Shown piece by piece: positions 7,611 through 15,274 of a DNA stretch of 29,543 bases. Below the pieces are notes generated by a model. It was not told the origin of the DNA and did no database searches. It saw only the letters and a program-made list of their open reading frames with translations. The DNA lies in assembly GCA_035388825.1 (NCBI GenBank), contig DAOOQQ010000063.1, positions 1 through 29,543 on the forward strand, written 5' to 3'. This DNA comes from MWAR01 sp035388825. Lineage in GTDB: Bacteria > Muiribacteriota > Ozemobacteria > Ozemobacterales > Ozemobacteraceae. Each line of letters starts with the position of its first letter. The stretch's first letter is position 1. A program made the position numbers and the translations under genes.

Positions 7611-7628
7611 GCAAGGAGACGACACGTC

Positions 7629-9353
7629 ATGTCAATGGTCAACGTCACCATCAACGGTACGAAACATCAATTCGAAGCGGGGATGACGGTTCTCGAGGCT
7701 TGTCGCAAGATCGGGATCGAGATTCCCACGCTTTGTCACCTCAAGAACCTCGCCCCCTCCGGTAGCTGCCGCATCTGCGTCGTCGAAGTCGAGAAGGCCC
7801 GCACGCTGGTTCCCTCGTGCGCCTTCCCGATCGCCGAGGGAATGGTCGTGCGCACGAACACCGAGCGCATCCGCCAGGCCCGCAAGATGATCGTCGAGCT
7901 GCTGCTCGCGAACCATCCGTCGGACTGCCTGAACTGTAACCGCAGCCTCACCTGCGAGCTCCAGAAGCTCGCGATGGAGTATGAGGCCGAGCACAAGCCG
8001 CACATGAAGGCCAAGCGGCACCACGCGATCGACGCCAGCTCGCCCTCGCTGGTGCGCGATCCCGACAAGTGCATCATCTGCGGCCGCTGCGTGCGCGTCT
8101 GCGAGGAAGTTCAGGGCGTCGGCGCGATCGACTTCACGAAGCGCGGCTTCGAGTCGATCGTTCTGCCCGCGTTCAACGACGATCTGGCCGACACCATCTG
8201 CGTGAACTGCGGCCAGTGCATCAAGGTGTGCCCGACGGGCGCGCTGAGCGAGAACTTCTCGGTGAAGGACGTGATCGACGCCCTGAACGACAAGGACAAG
8301 GTCGTGGTCTGCCAGGTCGCTCCGGCCGTGCGCGTCGCCCTCGGCGAGACGTTCGGGGTCGACGAGGACAACGTCGCCCCGCTGCTGGTGGATGCCCTGC
8401 ACCGCATCGGCTTCAACTACGTGTTCGACACGAACTACGCGGCCGACCTGACGATCATGGAGGAAGGCACCGAGCTGGTCACCCGCCTGACCACCGGCGG
8501 CGTGCTCCCGATGATCACGAGCTGCAGCCCGGGCTGGATCAAGTTCATCGAGCACTTCTATCCCCAGATGCTGCCCAACCTGTCCACCTGCAAGTCCCCC
8601 CAACAGATGCAGGGCGCCCTCATCAAGAGCTACTGGGCGAAGAAGATGAAGATCGATCCGAAGAACGTGTTCAACGTCTCGATCATGCCCTGCACCGCGA
8701 AAAAGTTCGAGGCGCAGCGGCCCGAGATGGAAGTCGACGGAATCCGCGACGTGGACGTCGTCCTGACGACCCGCGAAGTCGGAAAACTGCTGCGCGCGTT
8801 CGACGTCGAGCTCGAGGCCTGCACAAAGACCGAGTTCGACAACCCGCTCGGCGAGGCGTCGGGCGCCGGCGCCATCTTCGGCGCGACGGGCGGCGTCATG
8901 GAAGCCGCCCTCCGCACGGGCTACAAGCTCGTGACCGGGAAAGAGCTGGACACGATCGACATCGAGGCCGCGCGCGGCTTCGAGGGCGTGAAGGAAGCGA
9001 CGGTCCAGGTCGGGGACATTCCCCTCAGCATCGCGATCGCCTCGGGCCTCGCGAACGCTCGGAAGGTGCTCGACGCGGTGATTTCCGGCCAGAAAAAGTA
9101 TCACTTCATCGAGATCATGGCCTGCCCGGGCGGCTGCCTCAACGGCGGCGGCCAGCCGACGCATTTCGATGTCGAGGCCCTTCGGAAGCGGCTCGCCAAG
9201 ATCTACGCGATCGACAAGGCCGCCAAGATCCGCCGCTCTCACGACAACGAGTCGGTCAAGACGCTGTATGCCGAGTTCCTGCAGAAGCCGAACTCGCCGG
9301 TCTCCCACAAGTATCTGCACACCCATTATCACGCCCGGCCGGAAAAGTGCTGA
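7629..9353 (+). CDS. hymC: [FeFe] hydrogenase catalytic subunit (HymC/HndD)
   Basis: A 574-residue M3-type [FeFe] hydrogenase catalysing reversible H2 formation. Domains: plant-type [2Fe-2S] (C36, C47, C50, C64), His-Cys [4Fe-4S] (H96, C100, C103, C109), a two-cluster ferredoxin (CIICGRCVRVC at 148; CVNCGQCIKVC at 191), then the H-cluster domain and small-subunit-like C-terminus. H-cluster motifs: L1 TSCSPGW (297-303), L2 MPCTAKKFE (C355), L3 EIMACPGGCLNGGGQP (C499, C503). Numbering coincides with Clostridium pasteurianus CpI, where C300 ligates the [4Fe-4S] part; here residue 300 is Ser and C299 is kept. AAGGAG lies 10 nt before the ATG. No HydEFG maturases are in the window, so they must be elsewhere. 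Confidence 0.96.
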   Translation: MSMVNVTINGTKHQFEAGMTVLEACRKIGIEIPTLCHLKNLAPSGSCRICVVEVEKARTLVPSCAFPIAEGMVVRTNTERIRQARKMIVELLLANHPSDCLNCNRSLTCELQKLAMEYEAEHKPHMKAKRHHAIDASSPSLVRDPDKCIICGRCVRVCEEVQGVGAIDFTKRGFESIVLPAFNDDLADTICVNCGQCIKVCPTGALSENFSVKDVIDALNDKDKVVVCQVAPAVRVALGETFGVDEDNVAPLLVDALHRIGFNYVFDTNYAADLTIMEEGTELVTRLTTGGVLPMITSCSPGWIKFIEHFYPQMLPNLSTCKSPQQMQGALIKSYWAKKMKIDPKNVFNVSIMPCTAKKFEAQRPEMEVDGIRDVDVVLTTREVGKLLRAFDVELEACTKTEFDNPLGEASGAGAIFGATGGVMEAALRTGYKLVTGKELDTIDIEAARGFEGVKEATVQVGDIPLSIAIASGLANARKVLDAVISGQKKYHFIEIMACPGGCLNGGGQPTHFDVEALRKRLAKIYAIDKAAKIRRSHDNESVKTLYAEFLQKPNSPVSHKYLHTHYHARPEKC

Positions 9354-9383
9354 GCAAGCGCATACGCGACAAAGGAGCGAACC

Positions 9384-9815
9384 ATGACGAACACTGGAAA
9401 AACCGTTCTGATCGTTGAAGGTGACAACGAGTGCGCCTCCTTCTGCAGCGATGTGCTGAAGAAGGACGGGTTCACCGTGAACCACGTGACCACGGCCGAA
9501 GCGGCCCGCCAGGCGGTCGAGGCGGGCAAACTCCCCGACGTGATCGTGACCGAGATGCTTCTCGAGCGGGATGACGCGGGCATCGTTCTGTGCCACTGGC
9601 TCAAGCGGAACGCCAAAACCGCCCAGGTGCCGGTTCTGATGCTGACGGATGTCGCCCGCAAGCGCGGAATCACGTTCGATCTGAAGTCTCCGGGGTCCCG
9701 CGAGTGGATCCTGGCGAACGATTATGCCGCCAAACCGATCCGGGCCGAGCAGCTTCTGGCCCACGTCCACCATCTGCTGGGCCAGCCCGCCGTGGCTGCC
9801 GTCGCGCACCACTAA
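9384..9815 (+). CDS. Receiver-domain (CheY-like) protein with Glu at the phospho-acceptor site
   Basis: A 143-residue single-domain response-regulator receiver without an output domain. The switch Thr (VLMLTDV, T88) and conserved Lys (YAAKPI, K117) are present. The phospho-acceptor position reads VIVTEMLL, so Glu57 replaces Asp. The acidic pocket reads VEGDN, so one of the two N-terminal acids is Gly13. The stretch between T88 and K117 is longer than usual and includes KSPGSREWILAND. Family knowledge: Asp-to-Glu can mimic phosphorylation or make a receiver phosphate-independent. It follows hymC by 30 bp with a good AAAGGAG site and precedes the terminator, so it is the last gene of the hydrogenase operon. 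A role tied to the hydrogenase is inferred from position. Confidence 0.85.
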   Translation: MTNTGKTVLIVEGDNECASFCSDVLKKDGFTVNHVTTAEAARQAVEAGKLPDVIVTEMLLERDDAGIVLCHWLKRNAKTAQVPVLMLTDVARKRGITFDLKSPGSREWILANDYAAKPIRAEQLLAHVHHLLGQPAVAAVAHH

Positions 9816-9831
9816 CCCTCCCGGCCCTCTG

Positions 9832-9868
9832 ACGACCCGGCTGCCTCTTCGGCGGCCGGGTCGTTTTC
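9832..9868 (+). terminator. Rho-independent terminator of the hydrogenase operon
   Basis: A 14-bp GC-rich stem (9832-9845 with 9851-9864, one G-U pair) around loop TCTTC, followed by a TTTT run. It lies 16 bp after the receiver-gene stop. Confidence 0.85.
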
Positions 9869-9887
9869 TGTCGGGCTGGGGCGGGTA

Positions 9888-9917
9888 TTGCATCGGGGAC
9901 CCTGCGGGGCCTACCAT
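9888..9917 (+). promoter_or_regulatory. Possible promoter for the alcohol dehydrogenase gene
   Basis: TTGCAT (9888-9893), 18-bp spacer, TACCAT (9912-9917), just after the terminator and 29 bp before the next gene. The match is weak, but a promoter is needed here because the upstream operon is terminated. Confidence 0.3.
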
Positions 9918-9946
9918 GGAAGGGACAACGACACGGGAGGATCCCC

Positions 9947-10900
9947 ATGAAAGCAGTACTCGTCGGGAAAGACCAGGTCACGCTGACGGATTCCAGAGTC
10001 GAGCCGGTCCGCAAGAAAGGCTGGGCCCTGATCCGCCCCCGTCTCATCGGCCTTTGCGGCACGGATCTCGAGCTATTGCGCGGCTACCGCCAGTTCGCCG
10101 GCATACCCGGCCACGAGTTCGTGGGTGAGGTCGTAGAGGCTGATTTCCCGGAACTGGTCGGCCGGCGCGTTATCGGGGACATCAACGTGGGCTGCCGCAC
10201 CTGCTCACGGTGCCGTTCGGGCCTGCCCGGCCATTGCAGTCAGCGGCTGGTGCTCGGCATCGACGGGCTCGACGGCTGCCTGGCCGAGCGGTTCGTTCTG
10301 CCGGCCGACAACCTGCATCCGGTGCCTGACGGGGTAAGTGACGAGCGGGCCGTGTTCACTGAACCCCTTGCGGCGGCGTTCGAAATTCCCGAGCAGCTCC
10401 ATATCCGGCCCGGCATGCGGATCGTCGTGCTCGGCGCGGGAAAGATCGGCACGCTGTGCGCCTGGGTGCTTGCCAAGGTCGCGGGCCACGTGGCCCTCGT
10501 CGGCCACCACCCGGAGGTTCTCGAGAAAGTTCGGTTTCCGGGCGTCGACACCCTCGTTCCGGAGACGGATCTCACCGAGGCGGATCTCGTCGTCGACGCG
10601 ACCGGTTCGGCCACCGGCCTGGAGACCGCGTTGCGTTTGGTGCGACCCCGCGGCACGATCGTCATCAAATCGACGATCGCCGGCCGGCACGAGATCAGCC
10701 TGACGCCGCTGGTTACCAAGGAGATCACGGTCGTCGGCTCCCGCTGCGGGCCCTATGCACAGGCGCTGGCGGCCCTGGCAACCGGCGAGTATCCCGTCGA
10801 ACGCCTCGTCGACGGCCGCTATCCGCTGACAAAAGCCGTTGACGCGTTCCATCACGCCGCCAAACGGGGCGCCCTGAAGATCCTGGTCACTCTGGAATAA
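9947..10900 (+). CDS. Zinc-dependent alcohol dehydrogenase-like (MDR superfamily) protein
   Basis: A 317-residue medium-chain dehydrogenase/reductase. The catalytic zinc region has GLCGTDLE (C37 region) and GHEFVGEV. The structural zinc lobe has four Cys in CRTCSRCRSGLPGHC. The Rossmann fold carries VVLGAGKIGTLCAWVLAK. It should oxidise an alcohol or polyol with NAD(P); substrate is not evident. It is about 25-30 residues shorter than typical threonine- or sorbitol-dehydrogenase relatives, mostly in the Rossmann half. GGGAGG lies before the ATG. It is probably a single-gene transcript, converging on the GNAT gene with only 6 bp between stop codons. Confidence 0.82.
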   Translation: MKAVLVGKDQVTLTDSRVEPVRKKGWALIRPRLIGLCGTDLELLRGYRQFAGIPGHEFVGEVVEADFPELVGRRVIGDINVGCRTCSRCRSGLPGHCSQRLVLGIDGLDGCLAERFVLPADNLHPVPDGVSDERAVFTEPLAAAFEIPEQLHIRPGMRIVVLGAGKIGTLCAWVLAKVAGHVALVGHHPEVLEKVRFPGVDTLVPETDLTEADLVVDATGSATGLETALRLVRPRGTIVIKSTIAGRHEISLTPLVTKEITVVGSRCGPYAQALAALATGEYPVERLVDGRYPLTKAVDAFHHAAKRGALKILVTLE

Positions 10901-10906
10901 TCAAGA

Positions 10907-11344
10907 TCAGGCGTTATATATCATGCGGTAGTGAGGTCCGACGGAGGGAATCTCGAACTCTTCGGACACCGTTTCCCAGCCCAGGGCTCGGTAGAAGGGA
11001 ACGGCGGAGGTGCGCGCGTTGCACCACCAGAGACGCCGGGGATCGGCTGCGGCGAGGATGGCACGGGCCTGATCGAGCAGATGGCGGCCGATTCCCCTCC
11101 CCTGCCGCGCGGTGTCGACGGCCATGCCGCGCATCTGCCAGGCGGGGCGGTCTTCGATCGTGCTTTTCAGAAAGGTGACGCAGCCGACGACCTCTTCGTC
11201 GATCAGGGCTGCGATATGGACGGTTCCGGGGTCGTCATCCCCGGCGAACCGGGGCGACAATCCAGGCATTCCGGCGCGGAGAACCTTCTGCCTGATCGGA
11301 AGGATCCGCTCGACATCGATGACACAGACCCGGCAAACCCTCAT
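10907..11344 (-). CDS. GNAT family N-acetyltransferase
   Basis: A 145-residue acetyltransferase. The acetyl-CoA loop is MRGMAVDTARQGRGIGRHLL, with the Q/RxxGxG/A core QGRGIG. The C-terminal NARTSAVPFYRALGWETV is the usual GNAT beta-6/7 region with Tyr. It transfers acetyl groups from acetyl-CoA to an amine; the acceptor is unknown. I chose ATG 11344 (MRVCRVCVIDVERILPIR), where GNAT homology begins. The frame is open 168 nt further upstream, but that part is basic and low in homology, and overlaps the divergent promoter region. No clear ribosome site precedes 11344, so the start is uncertain. Confidence 0.8.
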   Translation of the reverse strand: MRVCRVCVIDVERILPIRQKVLRAGMPGLSPRFAGDDDPGTVHIAALIDEEVVGCVTFLKSTIEDRPAWQMRGMAVDTARQGRGIGRHLLDQARAILAAADPRRLWWCNARTSAVPFYRALGWETVSEEFEIPSVGPHYRMIYNA

Positions 11345-11397
11345 GCGGAGAAGATACCATGTCGCCGAAAAGGCCGCAATGGACGGGGGGAGGGGGG

Positions 11398-11427
11398 TTG
11401 ATTTTGGTCGGGCTCGTGACCTATTGT
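11398..11427 (+). promoter_or_regulatory. Possible promoter upstream of oleate hydratase
   Basis: TTGATT (11398-11403), 18-bp spacer, TATTGT (11422-11427), in the 154-bp gap between the divergent GNAT and oleate hydratase genes. The match is moderate. Confidence 0.3.
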
Positions 11428-11498
11428 TAAGAAATCGCTTTACGTTCACCCTTTTTTTGTCAACGCACGTCCATACGACCGGCAGCAGGAATTTCACG

Positions 11499-13076
11499 AT
11501 GAAACACGACAAAGCCTACCTCGCGGGAGGCGGTCTCGCGGGAATCGCAGCGGCATTCTATCTCGTCCGGGAGGGTGGTTTTTCCGGCGAAAACATCACG
11601 GTATTCGACGCCGCAGACACCGCTGGGGGCAGCCTCGACGCAGCTTTCGATCCCGGGAAAAGCAGATATTTCATGCGGGGGTTCCGCATGTTCGAGGACA
11701 AGGTCTACTCCGCCCTGTTCGACATGATGTCCGCCGTTCCTTCGCTGCACAAGCCCGGCCGAACGGTCATGGACGAGTACGTCGAGTTCAACCGGCAGGT
11801 GAAGACATTTTGCAGTGCGCGCCTTCTGGTGAACGGGAAGCCCATCGAGGCGCGGCCGTTCCGACTGAGCCTGTCCGACCGGTTCCGGCTTGTCAGGCTG
11901 CTCGCCCTCAGGGAGCGGCAGATCGAAAACGTGTCGATCGAGGAGTATTTCTCGCCCGCCTTCTTCGAGAGCAACTTTTGGATCGAGTTCTGCACGACCT
12001 TCTCCTTCCAGCCCTGGCACTCGCTCGAAGAGCTCAAGCGCTACATCCTGCGGTTCATCCAGGACTCCCCCGTGCTCGACACCCAGACCTGCGTACGAAG
12101 CACGAAATATAATCAATACGATTCCATCATTCTTCCCGTGAAGACGTGGTTGAAGGAGCAGGGCGTCCGGTTCCGGAAAAGCAGCACCGTCACGGATGTG
12201 GCATTTTCCCGCGCACACGGGAAGCTGCGGGTCGACGGCTTCACGGTCGCAACCGGGGGGGGCGAGCAGCGGATCGCCATTGAAGACGGCAGCCTCGTGT
12301 TCCTGACGCTCGGTTCGATGACCGATCAGTATGCGGTCGGCGCGATGGACCGGCCGCCGCACCCGGTTCCCGTGAACGCCGCCCCAGCCTGGAATCTCTG
12401 GAAACGGATTTCCGAGGTCAGTCCGGAGTTCGGGCGCCACTCGGCCTTCAGCTCCGATCCCGACAAGTCGAAATGGGTGTCGTTCACCGTCACCTTCTCC
12501 GATCCGCTGTTCTTCACCCACATCGAGCGGATCACCCGCGTGCGGGCAGGCACGGAAGGCCCGATCACCATCCGGGATTCCAACTGGCTGATCTCGTTCG
12601 CGCTGCCCACTCAGCCCCATTTCATCGGCCAGCCCGAACATCTCCAGGTCATCTGGGGGTATGGTCTGTATCCCGACAAGGCGGGAAATTTCGTCCGGAA
12701 GAGAATGTCGGACTGCACCGGGCGGGAAATCCTCATCGAGCTTCTGTATCACCTGAAGTTTGATTCTATTCTTGATAGTATCCTTCAGTCGGCCAGCTGC
12801 ATTCCCTGCCTGATGCCCTATATCACCAGTCAGTTCATGCCCCGAAAACCGGGTGACCGGCCGAAGGTCGTTCCGGACTGTTCCGACAATTTCGCGTTCA
12901 TCGGGCAGTATTGCGAAATTCCGGATGACATCGTGTTCACGCTGGAATACTCCGTCCGGTCCGCCCAGATGGCGGTCTTCTCCCTGTTGAACCAAGGGAA
13001 GGAGCCGACGCCGATCTACCCCGGGTGGAAAAGCCTGAAAAACATTTTCAACGCGGTCCGGACCATTTTCCGGTAA
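11499..13076 (+). CDS. ohyA: Oleate hydratase (myosin-cross-reactive antigen family, FAD-dependent)
   Basis: A 525-residue FAD enzyme of the oleate hydratase/MCRA family, which adds water to cis-9 double bonds of free fatty acids (oleate to 10-hydroxystearate). Evidence: the FAD Rossmann loop AGGGLAGIAAAFYLVRE at the N-terminus, the family block FMRGFRMFEDKVYSALFD, TTFSFQPWHSLEELKRYILR, TKYNQYDSIILPVKTWL and the C-terminal TSQFMPRKPGDRPKVVP. The YNQY tyrosine and TSQ region correspond to residues placed near the substrate in the Elizabethkingia enzyme. It is shorter than many members (about 550-650). There is no signal peptide. AGGA precedes ATG 11499. The next gene is OleA-type, also acting on long acyl chains. 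Confidence 0.93.
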   Translation: MKHDKAYLAGGGLAGIAAAFYLVREGGFSGENITVFDAADTAGGSLDAAFDPGKSRYFMRGFRMFEDKVYSALFDMMSAVPSLHKPGRTVMDEYVEFNRQVKTFCSARLLVNGKPIEARPFRLSLSDRFRLVRLLALRERQIENVSIEEYFSPAFFESNFWIEFCTTFSFQPWHSLEELKRYILRFIQDSPVLDTQTCVRSTKYNQYDSIILPVKTWLKEQGVRFRKSSTVTDVAFSRAHGKLRVDGFTVATGGGEQRIAIEDGSLVFLTLGSMTDQYAVGAMDRPPHPVPVNAAPAWNLWKRISEVSPEFGRHSAFSSDPDKSKWVSFTVTFSDPLFFTHIERITRVRAGTEGPITIRDSNWLISFALPTQPHFIGQPEHLQVIWGYGLYPDKAGNFVRKRMSDCTGREILIELLYHLKFDSILDSILQSASCIPCLMPYITSQFMPRKPGDRPKVVPDCSDNFAFIGQYCEIPDDIVFTLEYSVRSAQMAVFSLLNQGKEPTPIYPGWKSLKNIFNAVRTIFR

Positions 13077-13137
13077 ACCCTGCATCGGAACGCGAGGATC
13101 GCGATACCGGAATCGTTCGTGGTTTTCGACCGTTTTG

Positions 13138-13146
13138 TGGTAATAT
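13138..13146 (+). promoter_or_regulatory. Extended -10 promoter candidate before oleA
   Basis: TGG followed by TAATAT (13141-13146), 100 bp upstream of the oleA start. No good -35 is visible. It matches the extended -10 pattern seen before hymA and btpA. Confidence 0.35.
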
Positions 13147-13245
13147 CCGCACACCGTTTCACACCGGCGGATGACCGCAACGCCCCTTTTCCTCCTTTCC
13201 AGTCTCGAGACTGGCAGGGGATTTTTCCAGGAAGAACCACCGTCC

Positions 13246-14265
13246 ATGATTTCTGGCAATGTCACCATCGAAGCACTCGAGTACGTGCTTCCCTCGCAGA
13301 TTCTCACGTCCGCCCAGATCGAAGAGGAGATGCGGGGCACCCTGAACCGCCTGAAACTTCCCCGTGGTCTGCTGACGATGCTGACGGGCATCCGCGAAAG
13401 AAGGGTGTGGCCGGCCGGGGAACTGCCCAGCGACGTGGCCACAAAAGCGGCGATGCGCGTGATATCCGCCTCCGGAATCGCCCCGGAGAGCATCGGCTGC
13501 ATCATCAATACCTCGGTTTGCCGCGACTATATCGAGCCATCCGTCGCCTGTCTCGTCCATGGCAACCTCGGGCTGCCCTCATCCTGCATGAACTTCGACG
13601 TGAGCAATGCCTGCCTGGGCTTTTCGAATGCCCTGCACATCCTGGCGCTGATGATCGAGGCCCGACAGATCCGATACGGCCTGATCGTGGACGGAGAAAC
13701 CTCGGGAAGGGTCGTTGCGACAACGATCGACAGGCTCAAACATCCGACAGCCACGATCGAGACGTTCCAGGATGAGTTTGCGACCCTCACGCTCGGCAGC
13801 GGGGCGGTGGCGATGATCCTCGGCCACCGTGATGAGAGCCGCACGAATCATGTGATCAACGGGACGGTGACGCTCTCCGACACCCGTTACAGCCGTCTCT
13901 GCGTGGGGCAGCCCGACTACATGAAGGCGAACACGCTCGAGATCATGAACCAGGGAGTGCGGCTCGCCCACGAGACCTGGGAACTCGCTCACTCGCAACT
14001 GCATAACTGGAACGACGATACGATCGACCGGTATATTCCGCACCAGGTGAGTGTGAAAAACATTCAACTGCTGTGCGACAAACTGGGGATTTCACCGGAA
14101 AAGCAGCAACTGAATTACATGACTCTCGGCAACATCGGGCCGGCAGCCATTCCCATCACGCTCAAGATGGCAGACGAGGAGGGGCGGCTCCGCCAGGGCG
14201 CCCATGTCGCTCTTCTCGGGATCGGCAGCGGTCTGAACTGCTCGATGACGAGCATCACCTGGTAA
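13246..14265 (+). CDS. oleA: OleA-type thiolase (acyl-CoA head-to-head condensing enzyme)
   Basis: A 339-residue thiolase-superfamily enzyme that I assign to OleA rather than FabH. OleA joins two long-chain acyl-CoAs into a beta-keto acid, the first step of long-chain olefin or ketone formation. The sequence follows Xanthomonas OleA closely: GIRERRVW, IINTSVCRDYIEPSVA, MNFDVSNACLGF, YGLIVDGET, HQVS, LGNIGPAAIPI and LLGIGSGLNCSM. Catalytic residues: Glu97 (DYIEPS, the OleA-specific base on the second channel), Cys123, His266, Asn296. The start at 13246 follows CAGGAAGAA. oleB, oleC and oleD are not nearby; the next gene is BtpA-like. The product could decarboxylate to a ketone or feed enzymes encoded elsewhere. 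Confidence 0.88.
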   Translation: MISGNVTIEALEYVLPSQILTSAQIEEEMRGTLNRLKLPRGLLTMLTGIRERRVWPAGELPSDVATKAAMRVISASGIAPESIGCIINTSVCRDYIEPSVACLVHGNLGLPSSCMNFDVSNACLGFSNALHILALMIEARQIRYGLIVDGETSGRVVATTIDRLKHPTATIETFQDEFATLTLGSGAVAMILGHRDESRTNHVINGTVTLSDTRYSRLCVGQPDYMKANTLEIMNQGVRLAHETWELAHSQLHNWNDDTIDRYIPHQVSVKNIQLLCDKLGISPEKQQLNYMTLGNIGPAAIPITLKMADEEGRLRQGAHVALLGIGSGLNCSMTSITW

Positions 14266-14296
14266 TACGCCAACCGGCTCAATCATCCGAATTCTG

Positions 14297-14305
14297 TGGT
14301 AGACT
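14297..14305 (+). promoter_or_regulatory. Extended -10 promoter candidate before btpA
   Basis: TGG followed by TAGACT (14300-14305), 52 bp upstream of the btpA-like start. No clear -35. Confidence 0.35.
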
Positions 14306-14357
14306 GCCGCAGGGGTGGTTCAACCGGCCCCGAGCATCGGTCGAGAGGGAGGATGGG

Positions 14358-15185
14358 ATGAACGAGACACGGTTCGGATTTCCCTGCACGGCAGGTTTAC
14401 CGCTGCTTCTGGGGATGGTGCACGTGCATGCGCTGCCCGGCACCCCGTTTGCCCGGCTCGGCTTGAAAGAGATCGCCGAGATCGCCGTGCAGGAGGCCGT
14501 CACCTACAAGAACGCCGGCTTCGGCGGCATCATGCTCGAAAACATGCATGACCGGCCGTATCTGAAAGGCCGGGTCGGCCCCGAGATCACGGCCGCGATG
14601 ACCGCCGTCGCCCTGCGCGTGCGCGACGCCGTCGGCCCCACGTATCCGGTCGGCATCCAGATCCTGGCCGGAGCGAATCTCGAAGCTCTTTCGGTTGCGC
14701 TTGCGGCCGATCTCCAGTTCATCCGGGCCGAGGGCTTCGTCTTCGCCCACGTCGCCGACGAGGGCTGGATCGAAGCCTGCGCCGCCGAACTGATGCGGGA
14801 ACGCCGGCGGCTGGGCGCGACGCATATCAAAATATGGACGGATATCCAGAAAAAGCACTCGGCTCACGCCGTGACGGCCGACCTGAGCCTCTCGGAATGG
14901 GCGCACGGCGCCGAGTTTTTCGGCGTCGACGGGGTGATCGTGACCGGGCTCAGCACCGGCCACGCCGCCGTCCCGGAGCACCTCGCCGAGGTGAAGAAGG
15001 CGACGAGGCTCCCCGTCGCGATCGGCTCGGGCATCACCCCTGAGAACGCCGCCGCGTATGCCTCGGCCGACGCCTGGATCATCGGCTCGAGCACGAAGCA
15101 GGGCGGTTACTGGGAAAACCCGCTCGACGAAGCGGCTCTCGCGCGCCTCGTCGAGGCGCACAAAACAATCACCAAGACCCGCTGA
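14358..15185 (+). CDS. BtpA/SgcQ family TIM-barrel protein
   Basis: A 275-residue protein of the BtpA family, a TIM barrel named for a cyanobacterial photosystem I biogenesis factor and including E. coli SgcQ. Family blocks: LLGMVHVHALPGTP near residue 17, GFGGIMLENMHDRPY, GIQILAGANLEALSVA, FIRAEGFVFAHVADEGW, IKIWTDIQKKHSAH, GVIVTGLSTG, and VAIGSGITPENAAAY with IIGSSTK at the C-terminus, a phosphate-binding layout. There is no transmembrane segment. Outside phototrophs the family is found with sugar or nucleoside metabolism genes, so it is probably an enzyme on a phosphorylated small molecule. GGGAGG precedes ATG 14358. No photosynthesis genes are seen here. Confidence 0.88.
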   Translation: MNETRFGFPCTAGLPLLLGMVHVHALPGTPFARLGLKEIAEIAVQEAVTYKNAGFGGIMLENMHDRPYLKGRVGPEITAAMTAVALRVRDAVGPTYPVGIQILAGANLEALSVALAADLQFIRAEGFVFAHVADEGWIEACAAELMRERRRLGATHIKIWTDIQKKHSAHAVTADLSLSEWAHGAEFFGVDGVIVTGLSTGHAAVPEHLAEVKKATRLPVAIGSGITPENAAAYASADAWIIGSSTKQGGYWENPLDEAALARLVEAHKTITKTR

Positions 15186-15198
15186 CCGTTTCTCTTCC

Positions 15199-15230
15199 CC
15201 GGTCATGCCACCGCATGGCCGGAAATGTTT
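15199..15230 (+). terminator. Probable terminator after btpA
   Basis: A 10-bp stem (15199-15208 with 15213-15222, one G-T pair) around the tetraloop CACC, followed by AAATGTTT. The T-run is weak. It lies 14 bp after the stop. Confidence 0.4.
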
Positions 15231-15274
15231 GCGCGCGCAATGCGATATATATCATACAATATTAGGAGGATGAC

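Noticed and set aside
5409..7625. A 738-codon minus-strand frame opposite hymB
   Set aside because: The plus-strand frame encodes a complete NuoF-type protein with all core motifs; the antisense read has no recognisable domain.
13091..13103. CGCGA-GGA-TCGCG hairpin after oleate hydratase
   Set aside because: Five-base stem with no T-run, too weak for a terminator.
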